A stretch of DNA of 64,000 nucleotides. Origin: Actinophytocola algeriensis (GTDB lineage Bacteria > Actinomycetota > Actinomycetes > Mycobacteriales > Pseudonocardiaceae). A program made the translations under genes and the position numbers. The stretch lies in the NCBI RefSeq assembly GCF_014203735.1, contig NZ_JACHJQ010000005.1, positions 434,001 to 498,000 of the forward strand, written 5' to 3'. Below are positions 17,878 through 26,035 of this stretch, one piece after another; the first letter of the stretch is position 1, and every line of letters begins with the position of its first letter. A model generated the notes under the pieces. The model saw nothing but the letters and a program-made list of their open reading frames with translations. It had not been told where the DNA came from and ran no database searches.

Positions 17878-19293
17878 CTACTCGGCCTGCGGCTGCACCT
17901 CCGTGGTGGCCGAGGAGCGGCTGATGATTACGGCACCGGCGGCCAGCCCTGCGATCGCGAGCACCGCTGCGATCAGGAACGGGTCGCCCGCGTGCACAGC
18001 GGGAGCGAACCCGATGCCCACGTAGACGGCCACGCCGCTGGCCCCGCCGAGCTGGTCGGCTGCTCGCTGGACACCGGAGGCAATCCCGGCGTCCTCGTCG
18101 GTGGTTCCGCTGACCGCGATGTACTGCAGCCCCACGAGCCCGAAGCCCATCCCGACGGCGATCAGCAGCATCGCCGGTAGCAACCACGCTGCCCCGGCAC
18201 TCAGAGCTGCCACGAGAGCGATCACCGTCATCGCGCCCGCAGCGGCTCCGAGGCCTGCCAGCACGCACACGCGTGCTCCCCAACGGCCCAGCAGCCGGGG
18301 TACGAGAACCGAGGCCGCGATCAGCGCGACAGCCAACGGCAGCATCGTGAGTCCGGCTCCTAGCGAACCGATTCCGAGACGGTCCTGCAGGTAGAACGTG
18401 AACAGCAGGAACGAGGTCGACAACGCGCCGCTGAGCAGCATCGTCGTCAGGTTCGCCCGCACCCGGGGACGGTTGGCGAGGACGGCAAGGGGCACCAGCG
18501 GGTTCGGTGACTGCGATTCGACCCGCACGAACCCGGCAGCGGCCAGCACCGCACCGACCAGCGCCGCCAGGCTCACCCACGGGCTCGTGCCGGGTTCAGC
18601 GGCCTCGACCGCGGCATAAGCGAACAGCAGCGGGCACGCGGTCAGCAGGAACGCGCCCGGCAGGTCCAGCCGGGCCCGTTCTCTGGAAGCGGGACGGTCG
18701 GCCTGGACAAGCACGAGCGCGGCCACGAGCACGACCAGGATGAAGGGCACCGAGATCAGGAAGATCCAGCGCCAGCCCAGGTGGGCGGTGATGATTCCCG
18801 AGAGGGCGAACCCGAGCACCAGCCCGCAGCTGGCGACCGCGGCCCACACACTCAGGGCCCGCGACCGTCGAGGGCCCTCGGGGAACATCAGCACGATGGT
18901 GGCCATCGCGGCGGGCAGTGCGATGGCCTCACCGGCCCCTTGGAGGAGGCGCGCGGCCACCAGGGCCGGGAACGAGGGTGCCAAGCCCGCCAGCAGAGAT
19001 GCCGCACCGAACAGGGTCGTACCGGCCAGCAGCGTGCGGCGGCGGCCCAGCAGGTCGCTGAGGCGACCGCCGAGCATCAGCAGCCCGCCGCCGGTGATGG
19101 TGTAGCCGACCACTACCCAGGTCAGTGAGTGGCCGCCGACGCCGAAATCGACGCCCATCGAGGGCAGCGCGATGTTGACCACGGTCACGTCGACCGCGAT
19201 GAAGAACTGCAGCATCGACATGGCGCACAACACCAGCCATGCGTGCCTGGTAGAAGGGCTTTGCCCGCGTGAAGAAGAAATGCCCGAAAGCAT
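17878..19293 (-). CDS. MFS drug exporter, DHA2 (QacA/EmrB-like) 14-TM family
   Basis: 471 aa from the ATG at 19293, with GGAG 7 nt upstream; the longer frame to 19356 is not needed. Fourteen TM helices typical of DHA2. Motif D1-like VDVTVVNIALPSMG in TM1, motif A GGRLSDLLGRRRTL in the first cytosolic loop, and motif C-type AASCGLVLGFALSG in TM5, a mark of antiporters. It would export drugs or antibiotic-like compounds in exchange for protons. No TetR or MarR repressor gene is adjacent. A hairpin at 19398-19420 lies about 105 bp upstream of the start. Confidence 0.9.
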   Translation of the reverse strand: MLSGISSSRGQSPSTRHAWLVLCAMSMLQFFIAVDVTVVNIALPSMGVDFGVGGHSLTWVVVGYTITGGGLLMLGGRLSDLLGRRRTLLAGTTLFGAASLLAGLAPSFPALVAARLLQGAGEAIALPAAMATIVLMFPEGPRRSRALSVWAAVASCGLVLGFALSGIITAHLGWRWIFLISVPFILVVLVAALVLVQADRPASRERARLDLPGAFLLTACPLLFAYAAVEAAEPGTSPWVSLAALVGAVLAAAGFVRVESQSPNPLVPLAVLANRPRVRANLTTMLLSGALSTSFLLFTFYLQDRLGIGSLGAGLTMLPLAVALIAASVLVPRLLGRWGARVCVLAGLGAAAGAMTVIALVAALSAGAAWLLPAMLLIAVGMGFGLVGLQYIAVSGTTDEDAGIASGVQRAADQLGGASGVAVYVGIGFAPAVHAGDPFLIAAVLAIAGLAAGAVIISRSSATTEVQPQAE

Positions 19294-19738
19294 CAAGGTG
19301 CTCCGTCGCTCAGAAGAGTTTCCGAGCGGCGCAAAGGGCCGCTCCGGACTGATCACGAAGCGGCTGGACGTTCCAGGTGAGTGGGGCTGTGAGTCGAACG
19401 TCCCGCCGCTAGCGGGACGTCCTGGTCACTGCCGCGCAAGCGGCCGAGCATGATGCGGCTGACATGCTGTTCAGCCTAGCAGCGGGTTCCTGTGCCGCCG
19501 TTGCGTCAGGAGCACCTATCCGCGCGACCGCTAACTCTTCGGCGAAGTGATCGTGGCCGGCGGAACCGGCCGCACGCCCCGACACAGGCGAACGGTTGCT
19601 GCGCCGCGACGGTGGCCAGTCGACCCGTCCGTACAGTTTGGACGGTGAGCTGATCGCCGTGCGCTCCACCACGGGCGTGGACTACGTCGACGCGGACGGG
19701 TCGGGTTCCGTCGAGCAGGTGGCCGCGTCGGGTTCGCA
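19294..19738. other. Intergenic region, about 445 bp
   Basis: Between the divergent exporter start and the methyltransferase remnant. Apart from the inverted repeat at 19398-19420, I see no gene. Part may be eroded upstream sequence of the remnant. Confidence 0.4.
19398..19420. promoter_or_regulatory. Perfect 9-5-9 inverted repeat upstream of the exporter
   Basis: Arms ACGTCCCGC and GCGGGACGT flank CGCTA. Located 105-127 bp upstream of the DHA2 exporter start and in the right place to be an operator for it, or a hairpin in its leader. No T-tract follows, so a terminator role is less likely. Confidence 0.4.
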
Positions 19739-20035
19739 GCGACCGACGACGCCCGCCAGCTCGTGACGCTGCTGCCGCCGGGGTACGTCGGTCAGGCGGC
19801 GCTGGTGGTGCCGTCCCCGCCCTATGGGCCCTCGACCCACGGACAGGTGTCACCCGCATCCTCGCCGCCCTGTGGACCTTCCTGAATCCGGGCGGGCACA
19901 TCGCCAGCACCATCCGTCCCTGGCACGAACACGCCGAGCTGATCGACCTCCCCGCCCAGATCCTCGCCCGCGGCCGCGCGGCCGGCCTGATCCCCCGTCC
20001 GCCGCCTCGGCGTCGCGCGCATCGTTGGGCGGCAC
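19739..20035 (+). pseudogene. Remnant of an SPPY-type DNA/RNA methyltransferase
   Basis: Two frames hold consecutive pieces of one protein. The first has TDDARQLVTLLPPGYVGQAA, then LVVPSPPYGPSTHGQV, including the catalytic SPPY motif of N4/N6 amino-methyltransferases. About 19848 the frame changes and continues TRILAALWTFLNPGGHIAST, then IRPWHEHAELIDLPAQIL. The N-terminal SAM-binding half is absent and a segment between the pieces is missing, so the gene is dead. Intact homologues of this type are common as solitary genes in Pseudonocardiaceae (family knowledge). Immediately upstream of the oxidoreductase gene at 20135. Confidence 0.65.
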
Positions 20036-20134
20036 CCGCGGCTCTGTGACCCATGCCACCTGCGGTTCCTGTCAGCAATGAGGGCGTCGTTCCGCTCAAG
20101 TCACCGACAGCAAGCGAACCGATAGGAGCAACAC

Positions 20135-21325
20135 ATGAAGCACCGCATCGTCGTCCTCGGCGCCGGCTATGCCGGGGCCTACGCGGCCGGGAACCTGGCC
20201 CGCCGGCTGTCCCCGGCGGACACGGAGATCACCGTGGTCAACGCTGAGCCGGACTTCGTCGAGCGGCTGCGGATGCACCAGCTCGCGGCGGGCCGGCGGA
20301 TCGAGGCTCCGAAGCTCGCCGACGTCTTCGCGGGCACGGGGATACGGCTGCGCCTGGCCCGTGTCACCGCCGTCGACCCCGAGCGCCAAGTCGTCGCGGT
20401 GGCCGACGCCGACGGGGGCGGTGAGCTCGGCTACGACACGCTTCTCTACACGCTCGGCAGCCACGTCGCCGACCGCGGCGTCCCCGGCGTGGCCGAGCAC
20501 GCCTTCGACGTCGCCGGCCGACCCTCCGCGCTGCGCCTGCGCGAGCGCCTGGACAGCCTGGGCGAAGGCGGGAAGGTGCTGGTCGTCGGCGACGGGTTGA
20601 CCGGCATCGAGACCGTCACCGAGATCGCCGAAGCCCGGCCAGGTCTGTCGGTGGCGCTGGTCGCCCCCGGCGAGCTGGGCGCCCGGCTCTCCGCCGGAGC
20701 CCGCAGCCACCTGCGCCGGGCCTGCGACCGGATGGGCATCACCGTCCTGGAGCACACCAGCGTCGAAGCCGTCGAAGCGAAGCGGGTGCTGTGCGCCGAC
20801 GGCACCGTCCTGGCGTCCGACGCAACCGTGTGGACGGCCGGGTTCACGGTCAACCCCATCGCCGCCGCCAGCGGCCTGGAGGTCACCGAGAACGGTCAGA
20901 TCGTCGTCGATCGCACCATGCGGTCGGTCTCGCACGCGAATGTCTACGCCGCCGGCGACAGCGCCTACGCCATCGGCGACAACGGCCGGCCGCTGCCGAT
21001 GTCCTGCGCCTCGGCCGGCTACACCAGCAGGCAGGCGATCGACGCGATCGTCGGACGCCTGACCGGCCGCAAGATCCCACACACCAAGTTGACCTACCCT
21101 GGCAACCACATCAGCCTCGGCAGGCGGGACGGGATCCTGCAGATGGTGGACGACGAAGCGCAGGCAAAGCCGAAGTACGTGGGCGGCCGAAAAGCCGCGC
21201 GGATCAAGGCGGGCATCGTCAAGATCTCACTGTGGGCCACCTCGCACCCGACCTTCGGCCTGCCCAAGCGCAAGCGCCGTCTGGCCGTCGCACCGGAGGT
21301 GTCCGCCCGGAAGGCGGTCGCGTAG
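20135..21325 (+). CDS. NAD(P)/FAD-dependent oxidoreductase, NDH-2-like
   Basis: 396 aa; ATG preceded by ATAGGAGCAACAC. Two-dinucleotide-binding-domain flavoprotein: FAD-binding IVVLGAGYAGAYAAGNLAR at 5-23, a second Rossmann motif VLVVGDGLTGIETVTEIAE near 150 for NAD(P)H, and the C-terminal FAD contact VYAAGDSAYAI near 272. Resembles type II NADH:quinone dehydrogenases in layout; the C-terminus is basic (LPKRKRRLA), which may aid membrane contact. It ends 18 bp before the ECF41 sigma factor gene. Oxidoreductases are the usual neighbours and targets of ECF41 sigma factors, so it is the likely target of that regulator. Confidence 0.88.
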   Translation: MKHRIVVLGAGYAGAYAAGNLARRLSPADTEITVVNAEPDFVERLRMHQLAAGRRIEAPKLADVFAGTGIRLRLARVTAVDPERQVVAVADADGGGELGYDTLLYTLGSHVADRGVPGVAEHAFDVAGRPSALRLRERLDSLGEGGKVLVVGDGLTGIETVTEIAEARPGLSVALVAPGELGARLSAGARSHLRRACDRMGITVLEHTSVEAVEAKRVLCADGTVLASDATVWTAGFTVNPIAAASGLEVTENGQIVVDRTMRSVSHANVYAAGDSAYAIGDNGRPLPMSCASAGYTSRQAIDAIVGRLTGRKIPHTKLTYPGNHISLGRRDGILQMVDDEAQAKPKYVGGRKAARIKAGIVKISLWATSHPTFGLPKRKRRLAVAPEVSARKAVA

Positions 21326-21343
21326 CCGCCTAAGGTGGTTCAC

Positions 21344-22294
21344 GTGGACAGCGCCGCCACTGATCGCTTCGACACCGGTCGGTTCGAGGCCAGCCGGAAC
21401 CGGCTGGCCTCGCTGGCGTACCGGCTGCTGGGCTCCGCCGCCGACGCCGAAGACGCCGTGCAGGACGCGTTCCTGAACTGGCAGGCCGCCGACCGGCAGC
21501 TGATCAAGGTGCCGGAAGCATGGCTGACCAAGGTCGTCACCAACCTGTGCCTCGACCGGCTCCGCTCGGCACAGGCCCGCCGCGAACGCACCGTCGGCGC
21601 CTGGCTGCCGGAACCGCTCCTCGACGGCGACCCGATGCTCGGTCCGGCCGACACCGTCGAGCAGCGCGAATCGGTCTCTCTTGCCGTGCTGACGCTCATG
21701 GAGCGCCTGTCACCCCTCGAGCGGGCCGTCTACCTCCTGCGGGAAGCGTTCTCCTACAGCCATGCCGAGATCGCCGAGATCCTCGACATCACCGAGTCCG
21801 CAAGCCAGCAGCACCTCCACCGAGCCCGGCGCCGCATCACCGCCGCGCGCCGCGGCGGCGAAGTCGACCCGGCATCCGCTCGCAGGATCGTCGAGAAATT
21901 CCTCGCCGCTGCCTCCTCGGGCCGCACCGAACAACTGGTGGCGCTGCTCACCGACGACGCGACCGCGATCTCCGACGGCGCGGGCCTGACCGAGACGCTG
22001 CTGCGCTACGACACCCCGCAGCGCATCGCCGCCGTCGCCCGGGCCGGCTTCACACCCACACCCGCCAAACGGCGATTGGCCGGCGGCACGCCCGCCATCC
22101 ATTACGCGCTCGTCAACGGCGCCCCCGCCATCCTCTTCGTGCTCGGCGACCAGGTCGTCGGCGCCGTGACGTTCGACATCGCCAACGGCAGGATCGCAAC
22201 CGTGCGCGGCATCGCCGCCCCCGCCCGCCTCGCCCGCATCACCGAAGCCTGGCGCCGCCACGAACCAGACCCGCCACTCGTCACCCGGTGGTGA
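21344..22294 (+). CDS. ECF41-type RNA polymerase sigma factor (SigJ-like) with SnoaL-like tail
   Basis: 316 aa from the GTG at 21344, with AAGG 8 nt upstream; a GTG at 21335 is also in frame. Sigma2 at about 10-80 (ASLAYRLLGSAADAEDAVQD), sigma4 at about 115-170 with YSHAEIAEILDITESASQQH, then a SnoaL-like C-terminal domain. ECF41 marks: WLPEPL in the linker, a degenerate DGGGK box (here ISDGAGL) and an NGxPA-type motif (VNGAPAILF). In characterised ECF41 proteins this tail acts as a built-in anti-sigma element, and no separate anti-sigma gene is present here. Neighbour and likely target: the flavin oxidoreductase just upstream. Confidence 0.9.
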   Translation: MDSAATDRFDTGRFEASRNRLASLAYRLLGSAADAEDAVQDAFLNWQAADRQLIKVPEAWLTKVVTNLCLDRLRSAQARRERTVGAWLPEPLLDGDPMLGPADTVEQRESVSLAVLTLMERLSPLERAVYLLREAFSYSHAEIAEILDITESASQQHLHRARRRITAARRGGEVDPASARRIVEKFLAAASSGRTEQLVALLTDDATAISDGAGLTETLLRYDTPQRIAAVARAGFTPTPAKRRLAGGTPAIHYALVNGAPAILFVLGDQVVGAVTFDIANGRIATVRGIAAPARLARITEAWRRHEPDPPLVTRW

Positions 22295-22507
22295 CCCGAC
22301 GCCGACCGACGGCGGACCTGCGCCGGACATGGTGCATTCGGTCGGGTCAGGCACGTCGTCGGAGGGACGGTGACATGTCAGCGGTGGTCGTGGTCCCTGC
22401 CGATCACCGGTTCGGACCCTGAACAGGAGTTCGTGACGGACGATCCACTATGGGCGTTGTACGACAACGTCCCATCGGGACCGCCGGGGCGGGCGTCGGG
22501 CACGTGC

Positions 22508-22735
22508 CTACTGACCGTGGCGGAAAACGTCCGCGACGGACGGGGGCGACACGGCCGGCCCGGTGATCGGTAGCGCGATCAGGTGCGCTCGGACCCGGTC
22601 GATCATGAGTTGGGCCTGGGCCGCGGTGAACAGCCCCAGTTCGACGGCGCGCACGATGGCCGCGACCGTGCTCTGGTGGGGTTCGGCGATCTGCTCGGCA
22701 CTCGCGGTGTTCGGGATCGGCTCGATGTGTGCCAT
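22508..22735 (-). CDS. Small hypothetical protein
   Basis: 75 aa from the ATG at 22735 (MAHIEPIPNTASAEQIAEPH); GAGGGGCAAGAT lies upstream. Soluble, mostly helical; no family recognised. The middle helix (TVAAIVRAVELGLFTAAQAQ) is regular and amphipathic. Convergent with the sigma factor gene. A weak plus-strand frame from a GTG at 22433 overlaps it in antisense. Confidence 0.45.
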   Translation of the reverse strand: MAHIEPIPNTASAEQIAEPHQSTVAAIVRAVELGLFTAAQAQLMIDRVRAHLIALPITGPAVSPPSVADVFRHGQ

Positions 22736-22877
22736 GGGATCTTGCCCCTCGGTCGGCTGACGTCGTACCGGGGTCCCGGGCAACTATCCCCTTGATGGTA
22801 CGCGCTCGGCCGCGGTGATGGTGCCGGTGGCGTACACGCGCTTGGCGGGCCGGACCCTGTGGACCGTCGACAGTGGA

Positions 22878-23036
22878 GTGACCCACGGTGTTGCCGGCCG
22901 CGAGAGCAGGCGCGACCATCTGCGGCATCGGGTAGTTCCACGGCGCGAGCAACGCGCACGCTCCGACCGGCTCACGCACGACCCTGCTGCTCCGCTCGGT
23001 CACCGAGAAGCGAGCCGACACGATGGCCGAGTACAA
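22878..23036 (-). pseudogene. Aldehyde dehydrogenase remnant
   Basis: The minus-strand frame preserves one block of the aldehyde dehydrogenase superfamily: VTERSSRVVREPVGACALLA continuing PWNYPMPQMVAPALAAGNTV. This is the substrate-entry/Rossmann PWNYP region. The frame then turns to nonsense, and the catalytic Cys and Glu regions are absent. So it is an internal fragment of a gene of about 480 codons. Confidence 0.65.
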
Positions 23037-23145
23037 CCTCTACGCGCTCGCGCCGCACCGCGACCAGTGGACGATGGAGTGCGGGGGAGTGGCAGGTCAT
23101 CGAGGTCGGCGGTGGCTCACCCCGTCGGGTGGTCGGCAAGGTCGT

Positions 23146-23166
23146 GGTTGCCGGTGGTCGGCAACC
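23146..23166. promoter_or_regulatory. Perfect 8-5-8 palindrome upstream of the antiporter cluster
   Basis: Arms GGTTGCCG and CGGCAACC flank GTGGT. Located 111 bp upstream of the first gene (23277) of the CBS-PucR-antiporter cluster, the only operon start nearby. A near-direct repeat GGTGGTCGGCAA also begins at about 23129. Candidate operator for the PucR protein or another regulator, or a leader hairpin. Confidence 0.4.
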
Positions 23167-23276
23167 AAGCGGGGTGGTTGGTTGGCCGCCGCGCCCATTG
23201 GGGGCGCGGGGGACATGGTCGAGAATCAGGGGGATGTGGCCGCGGGGTGCTGAGGGATCGATGACGGGAGACAGTC

Positions 23277-23747
23277 GTGCGCGCTTCCGATGTCGTGCAG
23301 ACTCTGCCTGTCGCGCGGCTCGGTGACGCGGTACTGCCCGCGATGCGGACGGTGACCCGGCGTGATCTGCCCGGTCTCGTCGTGGTCGACGAGCAGGACC
23401 AGGTCGTCGCCTGTGTGTCGTTGACCGACCTGATTGGCCTGGTGTTGCCGCGTTACCTGCGGGACAGCGGGCCGTGTCTGGCTCGCACGTTCGATGAGGC
23501 ACATGCCGACCGGATCGCCGAGAGTCTGCTGGGTGCCGCGGTCCGGGACGTCGTCGGCGAGGCGGCGGAGCGGATTCCGGTCGTCCGCGCCGATGCGACG
23601 CTGGTCGAGCTCGCGGAGACGATGTCGCGGCAGCGCTGTGCACTGGTTATGGTCGAGCAGCGCGAGACCGGCATGCTCGGGGTCGTCACGGCCAGGCGGC
23701 TGCTCGAGGTTCTGGTCGACGCCGCGGTGGATGAGACACCGCGATGA
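23277..23747 (+). CDS. CBS-domain protein heading the antiporter cluster
   Basis: 156 aa from a GTG at 23277 with GGGAGA upstream. Two CBS motifs: about 12-60 (VARLGDAVLPAMRTVTRRDL, then GLVVVDEQDQVVACVSLTDL) and about 88-150 (RIPVVRADATLVELAETMSR with LGVVTARRLLEVL). Paired CBS motifs bind adenine nucleotides such as AMP, ATP or c-di-AMP and act as energy or osmotic sensors. Overlaps the PucR gene by 4 nt (ATGA), so the two are co-translated. A role in tuning the antiporter or its expression is an inference from position. No catalytic domain is attached. Confidence 0.85.
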   Translation: MRASDVVQTLPVARLGDAVLPAMRTVTRRDLPGLVVVDEQDQVVACVSLTDLIGLVLPRYLRDSGPCLARTFDEAHADRIAESLLGAAVRDVVGEAAERIPVVRADATLVELAETMSRQRCALVMVEQRETGMLGVVTARRLLEVLVDAAVDETPR

Positions 23748-24934
23748 CCGTTCCCGCGTTGGCCGACCGCGAAGGTGGTGTTGATCTGTCTGCCGACGAC
23801 TTGGGCGTTCTCGCCGCGAAAGCCAGTGCCGGGGCGGATGGTGTGCCTGCCGACCTGCTTGACGGGTACCTGCAGACACTGGTCGAGGTGAGCGAGAGCG
23901 GACGGCGGATCCGCGAGGACGAGCTGCGACGGTGGCGGGACATCGGCGCGCAGGCCGCGGAGCGCGGCGTGCCGATGCGCGGGTTGATCAACCTGTACAT
24001 GAGTGCCACCTGGTTGGCGTGGCCCATACTGCCGGGCGTGCGGCACCCGGCGCGGGCCGACCGGCTGGGTCCGGTCGGCGAGTCGGTCTTCCGTGCGGCT
24101 GACGCTGCCATCATGACGCTGACCGCGGGCTATGAGGAGGTGCAGCGGTGGGCGGTGCGCCGGGAGGAGTCGATCCGGCGTGAGTTCATCGACGATCTCC
24201 TCGACGGGCGAGGTCTCGGCCGGCTCGCCGAGCGCGCCGAGCGGTATGGCCTGCAGCTCGCGGGCACCCATGTCGTCGCGGTGGCCCAGGCTCCGGAGGC
24301 GTTCCTGGACGGCGGGTCGGCCGCCCGGGAGGTCGAGAACGCACTGCGGTTCCAGTTCGGCCCCCGGGACGTGCTGGTGTGTACCAAGGACGGCTTGCTC
24401 GTCTGTCTTGCCCCGCACCACCTCGAGACCGTCCCGGACGAGTTCGTCCGCCAGCTCACCACCACCCTCGGCAGCGGCACGCCGTGGCGGGTCGGCGTCG
24501 GCCGCCCCCAGCCCGGTCCTGGCGGCGCGGTGCGTTCCTTCGAGCAGGCGCGCAACGCGCTCGACATCGGCAGTCGGCTCGATTTGCCAGGGCGCGTCCT
24601 CCGGGCTCGTGATTTGCTGGTGTACCAGGTGCTGCGGCGCGACAGCGCGGCGCTGACCGAACTCGTCGAGGAGGTACTCGAACCGTTGCGTGGCACCAGG
24701 ATGGGTCCGGGGCCGCTCCTGGAGACCCTGCTCGCCTATTTCATGGCCGGCGGCGTCGCCACGATCGCGGCCAAGCGGCTGCACGTCGGCGTCCGGACCG
24801 TCACCTACCGCCTGAATCGCGTCAAGCAGCTCACCGGCTACGCGGCAGACGATCCGGCGCAGGCGTTCGCCTTGCAGGTCGCGGTCCTGGGAGCCAGCCT
24901 CATCGGGTGGCCCGACCACCACGGTGCGGTATGA
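23744..24934 (+). CDS. PucR-family transcriptional regulator
   Basis: 396 aa. N-terminal helical region (1-130), a middle GGDEF-like domain (about 165-285: YGLQLAGTHVVAVAQAPEAF to WRVGVGRPQPGPGGAVRSF), and a C-terminal PucR helix-turn-helix (about 325-380) with LLETLLAYFMAGGVATIAAK and RLHVGVRTVTYRLNRVKQLT. Such proteins activate nearby operons in response to metabolites. Wedged by 4-nt overlaps between the CBS gene and the antiporter subunit E gene, so it is part of the same transcript and probably its own regulator. Confidence 0.9.
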   Translation: MTVPALADREGGVDLSADDLGVLAAKASAGADGVPADLLDGYLQTLVEVSESGRRIREDELRRWRDIGAQAAERGVPMRGLINLYMSATWLAWPILPGVRHPARADRLGPVGESVFRAADAAIMTLTAGYEEVQRWAVRREESIRREFIDDLLDGRGLGRLAERAERYGLQLAGTHVVAVAQAPEAFLDGGSAAREVENALRFQFGPRDVLVCTKDGLLVCLAPHHLETVPDEFVRQLTTTLGSGTPWRVGVGRPQPGPGGAVRSFEQARNALDIGSRLDLPGRVLRARDLLVYQVLRRDSAALTELVEEVLEPLRGTRMGPGPLLETLLAYFMAGGVATIAAKRLHVGVRTVTYRLNRVKQLTGYAADDPAQAFALQVAVLGASLIGWPDHHGAV

Positions 24935-25446
24935 CAGGAGAGCGCCGTCCGCCTGTCCGGCGGGAAGTCGTGCGGTGGACCGCCATGATGGTGCCTCCTC
25001 TCGCGCTGTTCTGGCTCGTCCTCTCCGGGCACTACACGTTTCTGCTGATCGTTCTCGGGGCGGTCTCGGTCGTCCTGGTCTGCTGGTTGGCCTGGCGGGC
25101 GGACTTCCCCGAGCGGGACGACGTCGTCCTGCCCCTGTCGCCGCGGCTGCCCCGGTATGTGCTGTGGCTCGGCAAGGAGGTGCTCGTCTCGGCCGTCGCG
25201 GTGGTGCGGAAGGTGTGGTCACCGCGTCCGGACCTGCGACCTGTTGTCGGCGTGACACCGTCGCCGGACATGTCCGTGTTCACCCAGGTGGTCTACGCGA
25301 ACTCCATCACGTTGACTCCCGGCACCCTGTCCCTGGACGTCGACGAGGACCGCATCGAGGTCCACAGCCTCGACGCCGAGGACGTCGACGTGCTACGGGA
25401 CGGGGAGATGATGCGCCGGGCACGGGGACTGGAGACGCGCCGATGA
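24931..25446 (+). CDS. mnhE: Cation/proton antiporter subunit E (MrpE/MnhE)
   Basis: 171 aa from the ATG at 24931, overlapping the PucR stop by 4 nt. Two N-terminal TM helices (about 18-36 and 39-57), then a cytosolic domain with the family core VVYANSITLTPGTLSLDVDE. MrpE is an accessory subunit of Mrp-type Na+(K+)/H+ antiporters, membrane complexes related to complex I that trade protons for monovalent cations. Length is usual (about 160). It leads the E-F-G block. Confidence 0.9.
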   Translation: MTGERRPPVRREVVRWTAMMVPPLALFWLVLSGHYTFLLIVLGAVSVVLVCWLAWRADFPERDDVVLPLSPRLPRYVLWLGKEVLVSAVAVVRKVWSPRPDLRPVVGVTPSPDMSVFTQVVYANSITLTPGTLSLDVDEDRIEVHSLDAEDVDVLRDGEMMRRARGLETRR

Positions 25447-25724
25447 TCTTCGCCGTGATGGCCGCCCTGCTCGTCACCATGGTGCTCGCCCTGGTACGGG
25501 CGTTCCTGGGGCCCGATCTCTACAACCGCATCCTGGCCATCAACATGTTCGGCACGAAGACGGTGCTGTTCGTCGCCGTCGCGGGTTTCCTGTTCGGCCG
25601 GCCGGACTTCCTCGACATCGGCATCCTCTACGCGCTGGTCAACTTCGTCGCGGTCGTCGCGGTGCTCCGCCTGACCCACCACGACGAACCGGCGACCGGG
25701 CGGAACGGGGACGGACACTCATGA
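25443..25724 (+). CDS. mnhF: Antiporter subunit F (MrpF/MnhF)
   Basis: 93 aa; ATG overlaps the E gene stop by 4 nt. Three TM helices, with the family motif AFLGPDLYNRILAINMFGTK between TM1 and TM2 and FLDIGILYALVNFVAVVAVL in TM3. Small membrane subunit needed for Mrp complex assembly. Length typical of the family. Confidence 0.92.
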   Translation: MIFAVMAALLVTMVLALVRAFLGPDLYNRILAINMFGTKTVLFVAVAGFLFGRPDFLDIGILYALVNFVAVVAVLRLTHHDEPATGRNGDGHS

Positions 25725-26035
25725 TCGTCCTCGAGATCGCCAGTGGCGTGCTGCTGGCCGCCGGTGCGTTGTTCGTGATCTCCGGCGGAGTCGGGCTGCT
25801 CCGCTTCCCCGACTTCTACACCCGCACCCACGCGGCGGGTCTCACCGACTCCGCCGGGGCGGGCCTGATCCTGCTCGGGCTGCTGCTGCAGGGCGCGGGC
25901 TGGGAGACCGCGGTCCGGCTCCTGATCATCATGTTGTTCCTGGCGCTGACCAGCCCGACCTCGACGCACATCCTGGCGCACGCGGCGCGGCGCGACGGCG
26001 TGCCGGTCTGGCGGGAGGGTGATCCGCGGCGGTGA
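25721..26035 (+). CDS. mnhG: Antiporter subunit G (MrpG/MnhG)
   Basis: 104 aa; overlaps the F gene by 4 nt. Three TM helices; the diagnostic MrpG stretch LLRFPDFYTRTHAAGLTDS lies between TM1 and TM2 and is followed by GAGLILLGLLLQ. Small subunit of the Mrp complex. Ends overlapping the start of the fused A-tail/B gene. Confidence 0.92.
   Translation: MIVLEIASGVLLAAGALFVISGGVGLLRFPDFYTRTHAAGLTDSAGAGLILLGLLLQGAGWETAVRLLIIMLFLALTSPTSTHILAHAARRDGVPVWREGDPRR

Noticed and set aside
22375-22422. 15-codon frame MSAVVVVPADHRFGP with a GGAGGG ribosome site
   Set aside because: Could be a leader peptide, but nothing downstream on the plus strand would be regulated by it.
22433-22573. 46-codon frame VTDDPLWALYDNVP from a GTG with AGGAG upstream
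   Set aside because: Start looks gene-like, but it overlaps the minus-strand small gene and degrades after 35 codons; perhaps an eroded N-terminus.
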